A stretch of DNA of 51,986 nucleotides, taken from the NCBI GenBank assembly GCA_016292255.1, contig JAEEZZ010000071.1, positions 1 through 51,986 of the forward strand, in the 5' to 3' direction. This DNA comes from Oscillospiraceae bacterium. Its GTDB lineage: Bacteria > Bacillota > Clostridia > Oscillospirales > Oscillospiraceae. How positions within the stretch are numbered: position 1 is the stretch's first letter; every line of letters begins with the position of its first letter. The translations under genes and the position numbers were made by a program. Shown here in pieces: positions 1-7,933 of the stretch. The notes under the pieces were generated by a model. The model had not been told where the DNA came from. It saw only the letters and a list, made by a program, of their open reading frames with translations, and did not search any database.

Positions 1-105
1 AAGCTTTCCCGTTGTGTCAAATATGGCGCAGCCATACTTCATGAGCGAAGCGTCTTCATATGCGAAGCATACTTCATATCCGCGTCAGCGGGTACTTCAT
101 AAGCG
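1..105. repeat. Right half of a hairpin-array element (family A, copy E0), cut by the window edge
   Basis: Four hairpin units are separated by ACTTCAT linkers. Stems and loops on the plus strand are TATGGC/GCCATA with loop GCA, a short GC stem with loop GAA, TATGC/GCATA with loop GAA, and TATCCGC/GCGGGTA with loop GTCA. Bases 8-50 match the right half of the complete copy at 30411-30663, so the left half and core should lie upstream of the window. Confidence 0.8.
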
Positions 106-106
106 T

Positions 107-1015
107 TCAGGCGCGGCTATTAATTTTTTCCAGCGTTATTTCCGGGTTCACAGTCTCCTCGCTCTCGCAGGCCAGCGCGCTGCAGGCCAGGGCGAAGCGG
201 GCGGCTGCCTCCACCGGCCGGCCATCCAGAAATGCGCGGACAAAGCCTGCCATCATGGCGTCTCCGCCGCCGCTGGCGTTGACCAGCATGGTTTCGGGGC
301 AGGGGATCTGACAGCGCTCTCCGCCCCAGGCGCAAAAAACGCCCTCGCTGCCCAGGGAGATACAGACCCGCCGCAGACCCGTGGCAAGCAACCCTTGGGC
401 GGCCTGCTCCAGGCTCCGCCCATCCCGGATCGGGATGCCGGAGAGCAGCTCCGCCTCGATGCGGTTGGGCTTCAGCAGAAAGAGCCGCCCCAGGATCGGC
501 CGCAGCTTCTCGGCCTTGGTCACAGAGACCGGGTCGGCAAAGATGGGCGCCCTACAGTGGGCCCCCAGCCAGGCCAGGGCCTCCGGGCTGAGATTCGTGT
601 CCACAGCCACGGCGGCAGCGCTGTTCAGCACCTCGGCCTGCCCGGCCAGATAGTCCGGCGTGATATGCCGGGCCAGGGCATCGTCGCAGATGGCCAGCTC
701 CATGTCCCCCTCCGGGCCCTCAATGGCCAGGTAGGTGGAGGTCGCCGCCTCCGGGACGCGGATCGCGTGGCTCAGGTCGATCCCCAGCCGGGCGCAGTCC
801 TCCTCCACCCGGCGGGCGAAGGAATCGCCGCCCAGGGCGGTGAGCATCCGCACCGGACAGCCCAGCAGCCGCAGATTGTGGGCGATGTTCCGCCCCACGC
901 CCCCCAGGGAGAGCTTTACTGCGCCGGGATTGGAGTCCCGCCCGATCAGCGGCGCATAGGATTTTCCGCAAATATCAAGATTGATCCCGCCGATCACGGC
1001 GACGTAGGCCTCCAT
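107..1015 (-). CDS. PfkB-family sugar/nucleoside kinase, pseudouridine kinase-like
   Basis: A 302-residue ribokinase-fold kinase that should transfer phosphate from ATP to a sugar or nucleoside hydroxyl in the cytoplasm. The N-terminal substrate motif GGINLDICG is at 9-17, GGVGRN at 38-43, KPNRIE at 182-187, and the C-terminal PfkB signature NASGGGDAMMAG at 246-257 with likely catalytic Asp252. The GGVGRNIAHNL stretch resembles the GGVARNIAENL of PsuK-type pseudouridine kinases, but no PsuG glycosidase is adjacent, so the substrate is open. The ATG at 1015 is preferred over a GTG three codons upstream because GGGGG lies 8 nt before it. A good promoter lies upstream. The stop is followed at once by the E0 repeat. 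Confidence 0.85.
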   Translation of the reverse strand: MEAYVAVIGGINLDICGKSYAPLIGRDSNPGAVKLSLGGVGRNIAHNLRLLGCPVRMLTALGGDSFARRVEEDCARLGIDLSHAIRVPEAATSTYLAIEGPEGDMELAICDDALARHITPDYLAGQAEVLNSAAAVAVDTNLSPEALAWLGAHCRAPIFADPVSVTKAEKLRPILGRLFLLKPNRIEAELLSGIPIRDGRSLEQAAQGLLATGLRRVCISLGSEGVFCAWGGERCQIPCPETMLVNASGGGDAMMAGFVRAFLDGRPVEAAARFALACSALACESEETVNPEITLEKINSRA

Positions 1016-1035
1016 CGTGAACACCCCCGAGCCTT

Positions 1036-1064
1036 ATTGTAACACGTTTTCGAAAAAATAGCAA
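1036..1064 (-). promoter_or_regulatory. Sigma-A type promoter of the PfkB kinase gene
   Basis: On the minus strand TTGCTA (1064-1059) and TACAAT (1041-1036) are 17 bp apart, about 20 bp before the chosen ATG. Confidence 0.65.
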
Positions 1065-1073
1065 CGGTCACAA

Positions 1074-1345
1074 ATGAAGTATTTGTTGCACAAATATGAA
1101 GTATGGCTGCGCCATATGAAGACGCTTCGCTTATGAAGTACGGCTGCGCCGTATTTGACGCGGCGGGATGGAATCCTCACAGCGGGAAGGCATCCTCGTT
1201 GCAACTTCAATCCTTTTTCATCTTTTTATTTGCAGAATAAATAGATACCACAATATGTGCGAAGCGCATACTTCATTTCTCCGCAGGAGATACTTCATAT
1301 TCGCGTCAGCGGATACTTCATATGCCGCAAGGCATACTTCATTTC
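1074..1345. repeat. Complete hairpin-array element (family A, copy E1)
   Basis: A forward array of four units (1074-1160, TGAAG linkers), a core (about 1161-1255) and an inverted array of four units (1256-1345, ACTTCAT linkers). The reverse complement of the core matches the core of 30411-30663, including ATATTGnGGTATC and an AT-rich hairpin with a TGC loop. Stem sequences differ between copies but remain paired; for example TACGGC/GCCGTA here replaces TATGGC/GCCATA in the other copies. It lies between divergent promoters and contains no gene. Confidence 0.85.
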
Positions 1346-1377
1346 AATAAGCCCTCTGCTATCCTTTACGAAAATCC

Positions 1378-1406
1378 TTGCATCTTCCCTCAGATTGTGC
1401 TATTAT
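1378..1406 (+). promoter_or_regulatory. Promoter of holB
   Basis: TTGCAT (1378-1383) and TATTAT (1401-1406) are 17 bp apart, with a TG one base before the -10 (extended -10). It starts about 30 bp after the E1 repeat ends. Confidence 0.55.
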
Positions 1407-1437
1407 GGATTGTCAGGAAACGATAGGGGGGATGGAC

Positions 1438-2397
1438 ATGGATGCGCTTCTGGGCAACGCCCGGCTGAAATCCGTCCTTGCCGCGGCCTTCGCCGCCGAC
1501 CGGCTCTCCCACTGTTATCTGCTGGCGGGGCCGGAGGGCAGCGGAAAGCACACCCTGGCCCGCATCCTGGCCGCCGCGATGGAATGCACCGCCGGCGCCA
1601 AGCGCCCCTGCGGGGTCTGCCTGCAATGCCGCAAGGTCCTGGACGGCGTCCACCCCGACGTGATCACCGTAGACGATCCGGACAAGAAGACCGTCACCGT
1701 GGAGCTGATCCGCAAGGCCCGGGCCGACGTGTACATCAAGCCCAACGAGGGTCGGCGGAAGGTATACCTTATCCCCCGGGCTGCGGATATGAACGCAGCC
1801 GCCCAGAACGCCCTGCTGAAGGTGATCGAGGAGCCGCCGGACTACGCGGCCTTCCTCCTGCTGACCGACGGCGCGGAGCGGCTGCTGCCCACCATCCGAT
1901 CCCGCTCCGTTCCCCTGCTGCTCACTCCGCTGAGCGAGGCCGAGGGGCTGGACGCGCTGGCAAAGCGCCGTCCCGACCGGGATCCCGCCGCACGGGAAGC
2001 CGCCTGGGCCCGCTCGGAGGGCTGGCTGGGGCAGGCGCTCCGGCTGCTGGAGGCGGGGGAGAGCCTGTCGCCGGAGACCCAGAGCTTCGCCGCCTGCTTT
2101 GCCCGCCGGGATCGGCTGGGGCTCACGGAGCTGCTGGTTCCCCTGGAGCGGCAGAAGCGGGAGCAGCTGATCCCCCTTTTCCAGCAGTGGATCGAGCTTC
2201 TGAGCCAGGCCCTGGCCGTCCGCGCCGGACAGCCCGGCCGCTGGGAGGCCGCAGAGCGCGTCGGCCGCAGCCGCACCTCCGCCGAAAGCCTGAAAGCCCT
2301 ACGCAGTCTGCAAAGGGCGACGGAGCTGCTGAGCGGAAACGTCAGCCCCGGCGCCGTCTGCGGCGCGCTGCAGGTCTGGCTGGATGTGCAGGAGTGA
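1438..2397 (+). CDS. holB: DNA polymerase III delta' subunit
   Basis: A 319-residue clamp-loader ATPase-fold subunit. Delta' is part of the complex that opens and loads the beta sliding clamp at primed sites. Walker A GPEGSGKHT is at 31-39. It is followed by a zinc module of four cysteines (Cys50, 58, 61, 64), then the conserved NALLKVIEEPP helix and the SRS sensor motif. The C-terminal third is poorly conserved, as is usual. ATG 1438 is chosen because AGGGGGG ends about 7 nt upstream; another in-frame ATG lies at 1432. holB next to ricT (yaaT) is the order known from Bacillus, but here the two are separated by about 1.1 kb holding an orphan gene and repeats. Confidence 0.92.
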   Translation: MDALLGNARLKSVLAAAFAADRLSHCYLLAGPEGSGKHTLARILAAAMECTAGAKRPCGVCLQCRKVLDGVHPDVITVDDPDKKTVTVELIRKARADVYIKPNEGRRKVYLIPRAADMNAAAQNALLKVIEEPPDYAAFLLLTDGAERLLPTIRSRSVPLLLTPLSEAEGLDALAKRRPDRDPAAREAAWARSEGWLGQALRLLEAGESLSPETQSFAACFARRDRLGLTELLVPLERQKREQLIPLFQQWIELLSQALAVRAGQPGRWEAAERVGRSRTSAESLKALRSLQRATELLSGNVSPGAVCGALQVWLDVQE

Positions 2398-2410
2398 GGT
2401 TAGGGGTCAG

Positions 2411-2480
2411 GCACCAGTGACCAGTCACCAGTCACCAGGGGACGGGGGACGCGGATTCTTCGTTTTGCTCAGAATGACAG
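2411..2480. repeat. Heptamer tract (CACCAGT units) and an inverted-repeat insertion sequence
   Basis: 2411-2440 is a degenerate tandem tract with a 7-bp unit (CACCAGT). 2451-2480 is a copy of the widespread dispersed palindrome with GATTCTTCG and CAGAATGACA arms; a second copy, inverted, is at 44734-44757. No gene is seen in 2398-2563. Confidence 0.65.
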
Positions 2481-2492
2481 ATGGGAAGGCCT

Positions 2493-2534
2493 GCAGCGCG
2501 GGCCCTGGCTTCGCGTCGCAGCCCGCCTTTCCCC
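2493..2534. repeat. Left copy of a 42-bp direct repeat
   Basis: Identical by eye to 3390-3431 and in the same orientation. It contains GCGGGC and GCCCGC arms, so it is itself a loose palindrome. The pair brackets the low-GC gene at 2564-3385. Confidence 0.85.
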
Positions 2535-2563
2535 GCTCGCACCAAGTGAACAGAGGTTAGATC

Positions 2564-3385
2564 ATGCGTAACAGAATCACACCGGTTGGCCCGGCGGCGG
2601 AGCATGAAGCGGTTTTACAGGCACTTCGAGCTGTAACACAGAAAATAACCCCGAAGCAAGCGGCTAACGCATTCTTATATAGCCTATCGACCAGAGCATT
2701 AGAATACCGTGCCGTCTTGGGCAGCTATTGGTACGCTGTTACCATCCCGGATCACACACCTACAGAATCCTTGCACTGTTATGACTGCGGTTGGTACAGC
2801 AAAGACAGGATCAGCTTTTTTCCCAGAGATCCAAATAAATTGAAAGCAGAACTTGAAAAGCTGATGCCGTTTGAAGACATTTTGCTCCGGGAAGCTCTGA
2901 AATCCTCTCTGGAAGCCGTAACACTGAATAATTCCGGAAGGCCCGATTATGGATTTGTTCATACAGATCCGCAGCAGTGCCTGCTGGTTCTGCAGCACTA
3001 TTTAACACTACAGCCTGTACAACACACAGATCAGGACGAGGATCTACTGCGAAAAATCTTGCAATGCGCGTATGTGCTTGAGCCTCACCAGCGGGGGCGC
3101 GCCCTTCAGAAGAAAATTTCACAAAGTAAAATCATTAAGTCCAATGCATGGGAGATTGACAATCTGCTAAACGCGCTGGGAATTTGCGGCGTTCTCTCTT
3201 CAAGCCGTGCGCCTTGTTATGCGGAAGAATTCTGCAATGAATATCAAAGATCACCGGAGACTGACTCTGACTTGCTGTATCCGCTGAATTGGTGGAGAGC
3301 CTGCGACGGGATCAATCAGGCAAGGTATCAAATTGTTTTTGGGAAACCATATTCCGTCCCAATCTCTATTGTAACGGAGACATAA
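2564..3385 (+). CDS. Hypothetical protein, low-GC orphan between direct repeats
   Basis: A 273-residue protein that I do not recognise. It has no signal peptide or clear membrane segment. Visible points are a SYWYAVTIPDH stretch near residue 54, a following CYDCGW (possible metal-binding CxxC, not proven), and a C-terminal tryptophan pair (NWWRACDG) near residue 244. Base composition and codon use are clearly more AT-rich than holB and ricT on either side, which points to horizontal acquisition. The start ATG follows AGAGGTTAGATC. The TAA stop is 4 bp before the right copy of the 42-bp direct repeat. Gene plus repeats interrupts the usual holB-ricT adjacency, so it looks like a cargo cassette. 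It could be a defence, immunity or orphan regulatory gene; nothing visible decides. Confidence 0.6.
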   Translation: MRNRITPVGPAAEHEAVLQALRAVTQKITPKQAANAFLYSLSTRALEYRAVLGSYWYAVTIPDHTPTESLHCYDCGWYSKDRISFFPRDPNKLKAELEKLMPFEDILLREALKSSLEAVTLNNSGRPDYGFVHTDPQQCLLVLQHYLTLQPVQHTDQDEDLLRKILQCAYVLEPHQRGRALQKKISQSKIIKSNAWEIDNLLNALGICGVLSSSRAPCYAEEFCNEYQRSPETDSDLLYPLNWWRACDGINQARYQIVFGKPYSVPISIVTET

Positions 3386-3389
3386 TGGC

Positions 3390-3473
3390 GCAGCGCGGGC
3401 CCTGGCTTCGCGTCGCAGCCCGCCTTTCCCCCGCACGGAAGCACCCTACTGTAGCGCGGGCTATTAGCCCGCC
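3390..3473. repeat. Right copy of the 42-bp direct repeat plus a GTAG palindrome
   Basis: 3390-3431 repeats 2493-2534 exactly. 3451-3473 is a second palindrome (GCGGGCTA-TTAGCCCGC type) preceded by GTAGC; a near copy is at about 17636-17661. The sequence after each copy (pyrimidine run, then CCGC) is also similar. Confidence 0.8.
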
Positions 3474-3517
3474 TTTCCCCCGCTCGCACAGTAATATCAG
3501 AATTGATTGGAGTATAT

Positions 3518-5122
3518 ATGAACAACGAAAATACAACGGATCTCAAAGATCTGAACGAAAACGAAACCCTGATCCATCCGCCCGTTCCGGCAGCGGAGCC
3601 CGCGCCCGTCCACACGGCGCTGACCGCTGTTTCGGCCAAGAAGACGGCGCCGCGCCTGAACGCGCCCGCCGCGGCCCCCTCTGTGACCGCCGCGCCTCCC
3701 GCGGCGGATCCCAACGAGCGGGTCCCGGTCTGCGACGTGCAGTTCCGCCCCGGCAGCAAGATCTATTTCTTCGACCCGGGCGAGCTGAATCTGAAAAACG
3801 GCGACCACATCATCCTGGACACCGCCCGGGGCGCGGAATACGGCTACTGCATCATCGGCAATCACCGGATCGCCCGCCGGGAGCTGGTCCAGCCCCTGCG
3901 CCGGGTGCTGCGGGTGGCCACCCCCACCGACGAGCGCATCCGCGCCGAAAATGAGAAGAAAGAGAAGGACGCCTACGCCTTCTGCCTGAAAAAGGTGGAG
4001 GAGCTGGGGCTGGATATGCAGCTGGTCTCCGCGGAATGTGCCTTTGACGGCAGCAAGTTGCTGTTCTTCTTCACCGCCGACGCCCGGGTGGACTTCCGGG
4101 AGCTGGTGAAGATCCTGGCCTCCAACTACCACACCCGGATCGAGCTGCGGCAGATCGGCGTCCGGGACAAGGCCAAAATGCTGGGCGGCATCGGCATCTG
4201 CGGCAGACCCTTCTGCTGCGCCAGCTTCCTGGACGATTTCCAACCCGTGTCCATCAAGATGGCCAAGACCCAGAGCCTCAGCCTGAACCCCACCAAGATC
4301 TCCGGCTCCTGCGGCCGGCTGATGTGCTGCCTGAAATACGAGCAGGACGCCTATGAGGATCTGATCCAGACCAGCCCCAAGCTGGACTCCTTCGTGGACA
4401 CCCCGGACGGACGCGGCACGGTGATCAACGTCAATCTGATGAAGCAGAGCGTCACCGTTCGGATGGAGAAGGACGAGGACATCCGCTTCTACCGCAACAG
4501 CGAGATCTGCGTCCTGCGAAGCGGAAAGGCCAAGAAGACCGACCCGCCCATCCCCGAGGATCTGGCGCCCATCTCCGGCCGGAAGAACGGAGACTTCCTG
4601 CTGGAGCGCCTCCCCTTCCTGGAGCAGCGGCTCACCGCGGAGGCGGACGAGTCCTTCCCGGAGGAGGAAGCGATGAATGGGGAGAGCCCCGCAGCGGAGC
4701 GGGCCGGAGAGGCCGCCGAGGCCGGAGCCCCCCACAGCCGGAAAAACCGCAGGGATCGCAGGCCGGATCCGTCCGGCCGCCCCGGCCCCGAGAAGAAGCC
4801 CGCCCAGGAGAAGCCTGCCCAGGAGGGCAAGCCCGGCTCCGAGGCAGGACACGGCTCCCACCGGAACCGGAAGGGGCCCCGCCCCGCCGACAAGGCCCAA
4901 GAGCGGGCCGAAAAGTCGGAGCGCAGCGAGAAGCCCGGCCAGCCCTCCCGCCAGCAGCGCCGCCGTCAGCAGCAGGGCAAGGCGGAGCCCAAGCTCCCCC
5001 AGATCGCCCCGCCGGAAAAGAGCCCCGCCCCGGAAAAGCCCGCAGGCGAGCAGCCCGCCCCCAAGCCCGAGGGCAAGAAGAATAAGCGGCACTACTACCA
5101 CAACCGGAAGCCCAACGGATAA
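3518..5122 (+). CDS. ricT: PSP1-domain regulatory iron-sulfur protein RicT (YaaT) with a long charged tail
   Basis: A 534-residue protein. In Bacillus, RicT forms a complex with RicA and RicF that carries iron-sulfur clusters and affects RNase Y activity and development. Residues about 60-290 are the PSP1 core, with the conserved cysteine clusters GICGRPFCCASF and SCGRLMCCLKYE. The first 60 residues are Pro/Ala-rich. After about residue 350 comes a roughly 180-residue low-complexity tail rich in Pro, Glu, Lys and Arg, ending in a basic HYYHNRKPNG segment. The Bacillus protein lacks such a tail, which may be a disordered RNA- or ribosome-contacting extension (inference). The start is the ATG five bases after TTGGAG. 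It ends at a strong hairpin. Confidence 0.9.
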   Translation: MNNENTTDLKDLNENETLIHPPVPAAEPAPVHTALTAVSAKKTAPRLNAPAAAPSVTAAPPAADPNERVPVCDVQFRPGSKIYFFDPGELNLKNGDHIILDTARGAEYGYCIIGNHRIARRELVQPLRRVLRVATPTDERIRAENEKKEKDAYAFCLKKVEELGLDMQLVSAECAFDGSKLLFFFTADARVDFRELVKILASNYHTRIELRQIGVRDKAKMLGGIGICGRPFCCASFLDDFQPVSIKMAKTQSLSLNPTKISGSCGRLMCCLKYEQDAYEDLIQTSPKLDSFVDTPDGRGTVINVNLMKQSVTVRMEKDEDIRFYRNSEICVLRSGKAKKTDPPIPEDLAPISGRKNGDFLLERLPFLEQRLTAEADESFPEEEAMNGESPAAERAGEAAEAGAPHSRKNRRDRRPDPSGRPGPEKKPAQEKPAQEGKPGSEAGHGSHRNRKGPRPADKAQERAEKSERSEKPGQPSRQQRRRQQQGKAEPKLPQIAPPEKSPAPEKPAGEQPAPKPEGKKNKRHYYHNRKPNG

Positions 5123-5155
5123 GTAACAAGTAATAAGTAATAAGTAATATGTAAA
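5120..5155. repeat. Heptamer tract (TAAGTAA units)
   Basis: About four degenerate copies of a 7-bp unit (AAGTAAT) directly after the ricT stop codon. The same unit forms the arms around the four-helix-bundle gene at 32197-32538 and lies inside the ung reading frame at about 8826-8858. Confidence 0.7.
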
Positions 5156-5158
5156 AAT

Positions 5159-5194
5159 GAGGTAAGCGGTATCGTTGCGGATACCGCTTACCTC
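5159..5194. terminator. Bidirectional terminator between ricT and the M29 aminopeptidase gene
   Basis: A 15-bp perfect stem (5159-5173 with 5180-5194) and a 6-nt loop, T-rich on the plus side and A-rich on the minus side. It lies between the convergent stops of ricT and the aminopeptidase. Confidence 0.8.
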
Positions 5195-5224
5195 TTACCT
5201 TTTACTGATTCCTTGTTATCTGGC

Positions 5225-6448
5225 TCAGAACGCCCAGTGGCCCTTGCGGAAGATGGGGATGTTCTTGCCGTCGCGGGTGACGGCGTCGATGTCCAGGCCC
5301 TCATAGCCGATCATGAAGTCCACGTGGATCATGGAGTCGTTGATGCCGAGGGCGCGGCACTCCTCCAGGGTCTTGTTCTCATAGTCCTTGATGGTGTCCG
5401 CAAAGCCCCGGCCCACGGCCAGATGGCAGGCGGCATTCTCATCGAACAGGGTGTTGAAGAACAGCAGGCCGGACTCGGAGATGGGGGAGTCCACCGGCAC
5501 CAGGGCGCATTCGCCCAGATAGCCCGCGCCGTCGTCCATGGTGATCATCTTCTTCAGCAGCTCTTCGTTCTTCTCGGCGTGGGCCTCCACGGCCTTGCCG
5601 TTCTCAAAGCGCAGAGAGAAGTTCTCGATCAGCTGGCCCTGGTAGGACAGGGGCTTGGTGGCGTAGACGATGCCCTCGGCCTTGCCCCGCATGGGGGAGA
5701 TGAAGCACTCCTCGGTGGGGATATTGGGGTTGAAGAAGATGCCCTGCAGGCTCTTGTCTCCGCCGCCCATGAACTGGGCCTCGGGGATCATGCCCACGGT
5801 AAAGTCGGTGCCGTTGTCACCCTTGTAGTGCAGCTCGGCAATGCCCAGGCTGTTCAGATAGGCGCAGCGCTGATGCAGATCCTTGTCATGGGCTTCCCAG
5901 GCCGCCAGGGGATCATCGGTCACCCGGGAGGTGAAGAGGATGGCCTCCCACAGCTTCTCCATAGCTCTGCCCTTGGGCAGCTCGGGGAAGAGCTTCTTGG
6001 CCCAGGCCGCGCCGGGGACGGCGGCAATGCACCACTGGTACTTGTTGTCCATCTGATCCCGGTAGGGCTTGGTGATGGGGTAGCGATTCCTGCCGACCTT
6101 GGCCATTTTCTCCTGGTTGATTCCCTTGAGGCCGTCCGGATCCGAGCTGACCAGATAGATCTGGCAGGGCAGGGTCTCCACGTTGTGCTCCATCCGGGCG
6201 ATCTCCCACTTCTCGATCTTGGAGAGGGTGGTGACGGAGCAGTGGCGGAAGTGCAGCTTGGCCAGGGGCTGATAGTTGAACTCCACCTTGACCTTGCGGG
6301 CGCCGGCCTTGTAGCACTCATCCACCAGCAGCTCCACGAACTTCGGCTGATCGAGATCGCAGGTGATGTTGACGTCTTGGCCCTTCTGGATGTTGACGCC
6401 GACCCGGGCGATCAGGCGGGCGTAGCTGCGAAGAATCGTTTGCTTCAT
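5225..6448 (-). CDS. M29-family aminopeptidase (AmpS/PepS type)
   Basis: A 407-residue cytoplasmic metallo-aminopeptidase that should remove N-terminal residues from peptides. The M29 metal-site pattern is visible in order: Glu in PTEECFISPMRG, Glu in YLGECALVP, His in NTLFDENAACHLAVG, then the HVD of MIHVDFMIG, ending GHWAF. The length is normal for the family (about 400-420). The ATG at 6448 is preferred because AAAGGAG lies 8-9 nt upstream; an in-frame upstream extension lacks a ribosome site. It appears monocistronic and is convergent with ricT. Confidence 0.9.
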   Translation of the reverse strand: MKQTILRSYARLIARVGVNIQKGQDVNITCDLDQPKFVELLVDECYKAGARKVKVEFNYQPLAKLHFRHCSVTTLSKIEKWEIARMEHNVETLPCQIYLVSSDPDGLKGINQEKMAKVGRNRYPITKPYRDQMDNKYQWCIAAVPGAAWAKKLFPELPKGRAMEKLWEAILFTSRVTDDPLAAWEAHDKDLHQRCAYLNSLGIAELHYKGDNGTDFTVGMIPEAQFMGGGDKSLQGIFFNPNIPTEECFISPMRGKAEGIVYATKPLSYQGQLIENFSLRFENGKAVEAHAEKNEELLKKMITMDDGAGYLGECALVPVDSPISESGLLFFNTLFDENAACHLAVGRGFADTIKDYENKTLEECRALGINDSMIHVDFMIGYEGLDIDAVTRDGKNIPIFRKGHWAF

Positions 6449-6568
6449 GGTTGTTTCTCCTTTGATTCTTGATAAATATTTGTATTTTGAATAATCAGGT
6501 TTCACAGTACCGCAATCGGCATGTGGCGTGGAAGCAGCCAGACTGATGCTTCCGTTTTTCGGAAATCG

Positions 6569-7531
6569 TCAGTCTGCATCGAACTCACTCGGCCCGAGCC
6601 CCCACTTGTCCGCAACGGCCGGACGCGGCGCAATTCCCACGTAATAGGCGTCCAGATCCGAAAATTCGCTCGTGATCCGGTCTGAATTACGATTCGTGGA
6701 ATACATGATGTCCTTTGAGAAATGCAGCGAATTCACGTACTCCTGCGTGATCCCTTCGTCCGCGAAATACAGATCCTTCGCTCCGAAGGCGTGCAGGATC
6801 TCGTGCGCATAGTCTGCAGGGCTCATCGCGCGCAGGTAAGAGTTCACATAAATATTACAGAGCTCGAGCAAACATTCATTCTCGTGTCTGTGCGGCATAC
6901 ACCAGGAGCGAAGCTCGGAATTTGCGCCGTCGGTAATGCTGGAGGTATCGGTATTGAAGAAGAAGAGGAACAGAACGCTGTCCGCCTGATACTTTTCCGC
7001 AAGCGCGGAAAAATTGATATAATTGCACAGCCACTCAATTTGAAGATTGGCCTTCCCGGTATCCGACCGCACCATGGATTCATCGAATTCCGCAGTAAAA
7101 ACCAGATCCTCCGCCTCACGCCAGTCGTACAGGAACGTAAGCTCCTTGCCGTATTGCTGAGCCTGTTCCGATAAGTAGGCCGAAGCAACTTCCAAATTGT
7201 TCAGGGTCGTCTGGATCACTTTTTGATCCTGTTCGCTCTCGAAATCCCAGGCCGTATCACGGTCTGAGGCAAAGATCGACAGAAGCAGCGTCGTGCCCTC
7301 CAATCTTACCGCCGATCCGTGATCGGGATCTAACTGAAAGGTCTGCCGAAGCGCTTTGGGCTCCGCATCTGACTGTGTTTGCCCGGCTTGTGGATCAGTC
7401 TCCCCAGCGCCTACCGTGCTCACAGACGCAGTGGAAACGACAGCGCACCCCGTCAGCGTCCAGAGAAGAAGCGTGACTGCCAGAAGCGCATGTGCGCGTT
7501 TGCCTCGCTTTGCTTTGTTCTTTCTATTCAT
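6569..7531 (-). CDS. Lipoprotein with a zincin-like HExxH motif
   Basis: A 320-residue secreted lipoprotein. A basic N-terminus and hydrophobic segment end in a LTGC lipobox with Cys29 as the lipidation site, so it should sit on the outer face of the membrane. Residues 243-247 are HEILH, followed by AFGAKDLY. HExxHxxGAxDLY is a metzincin-like zinc-peptidase arrangement, so a metallopeptidase is likely, although the whole protein matches no family I can name. Codon use is more AT-rich than the neighbours. The second ATG (7531) is chosen because GAGG lies 9 nt before it; the first is placed too close. It is followed by the minus-strand aminopeptidase gene and seems independent of it. The substrate is unknown. 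Confidence 0.7.
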   Translation of the reverse strand: MNRKNKAKRGKRAHALLAVTLLLWTLTGCAVVSTASVSTVGAGETDPQAGQTQSDAEPKALRQTFQLDPDHGSAVRLEGTTLLLSIFASDRDTAWDFESEQDQKVIQTTLNNLEVASAYLSEQAQQYGKELTFLYDWREAEDLVFTAEFDESMVRSDTGKANLQIEWLCNYINFSALAEKYQADSVLFLFFFNTDTSSITDGANSELRSWCMPHRHENECLLELCNIYVNSYLRAMSPADYAHEILHAFGAKDLYFADEGITQEYVNSLHFSKDIMYSTNRNSDRITSEFSDLDAYYVGIAPRPAVADKWGLGPSEFDAD

Positions 7532-7561
7532 AGATTGCATCCTCTCGCGCTTTTTTCCGTG

Positions 7562-7933
7562 TTATCTGCTCCGTTGATACTCCACGGCCTTCCCGTCGCC
7601 GGTGAGGACGAGGGTGGTATCCGTGACGGTGTAGGCGTAGCCCCGATCCTTGGTGTTGGGGTCGGTAAAGTCCACGCGGAGGACGCCGTTTTCCTCGCTC
7701 CAGCTGCCGGTGAGGGTGGCGTAGTCGCTGCCCCGGTATTCCAGGTGGACGGTCACAGTCCCGTCCGCAGCCAGGGTCAGGGTCTCCACGAAATCGTGGC
7801 CGTCGGAATACTGCCCCGCGTTGACCCAGACGCCCGCCAGCCCGGGGCCGGATTCGGTGGTGGTCACGGTCTCCCTGCCGCCGCAGCCGGCCAGCAGAAG
7901 GCAGAGCAGGAGGCAGAAAAGAAAGCGTTTCAT
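7562..7933 (-). CDS. Small lipoprotein with a lipocalin-like beta domain
   Basis: A 123-residue protein with a signal peptide ending in LLAGC (lipobox), predicted to be anchored outside the membrane. The remaining roughly 100 residues alternate as short beta strands (GVWVN, ETLTLAADGTVTVHL, LTGSWSEENGVLRVDF, TLVLTGDGKAVEY). This resembles the small lipocalin-like or DUF5640-type domains found in Firmicute lipoproteins, with no known ligand. The ATG overlaps the ung stop as ATGA, so it is the last gene of the 10906-to-7562 operon and is probably translationally coupled to ung. Confidence 0.7.
   Translation of the reverse strand: MKRFLFCLLLCLLLAGCGGRETVTTTESGPGLAGVWVNAGQYSDGHDFVETLTLAADGTVTVHLEYRGSDYATLTGSWSEENGVLRVDFTDPNTKDRGYAYTVTDTTLVLTGDGKAVEYQRSR

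Noticed and set aside
1074-1345. CRISPR array
   Set aside because: Linkers are only 5-8 bp and the variable parts are self-complementary hairpins of about 11-18 bp, with inversion in the middle. No cas gene is present.
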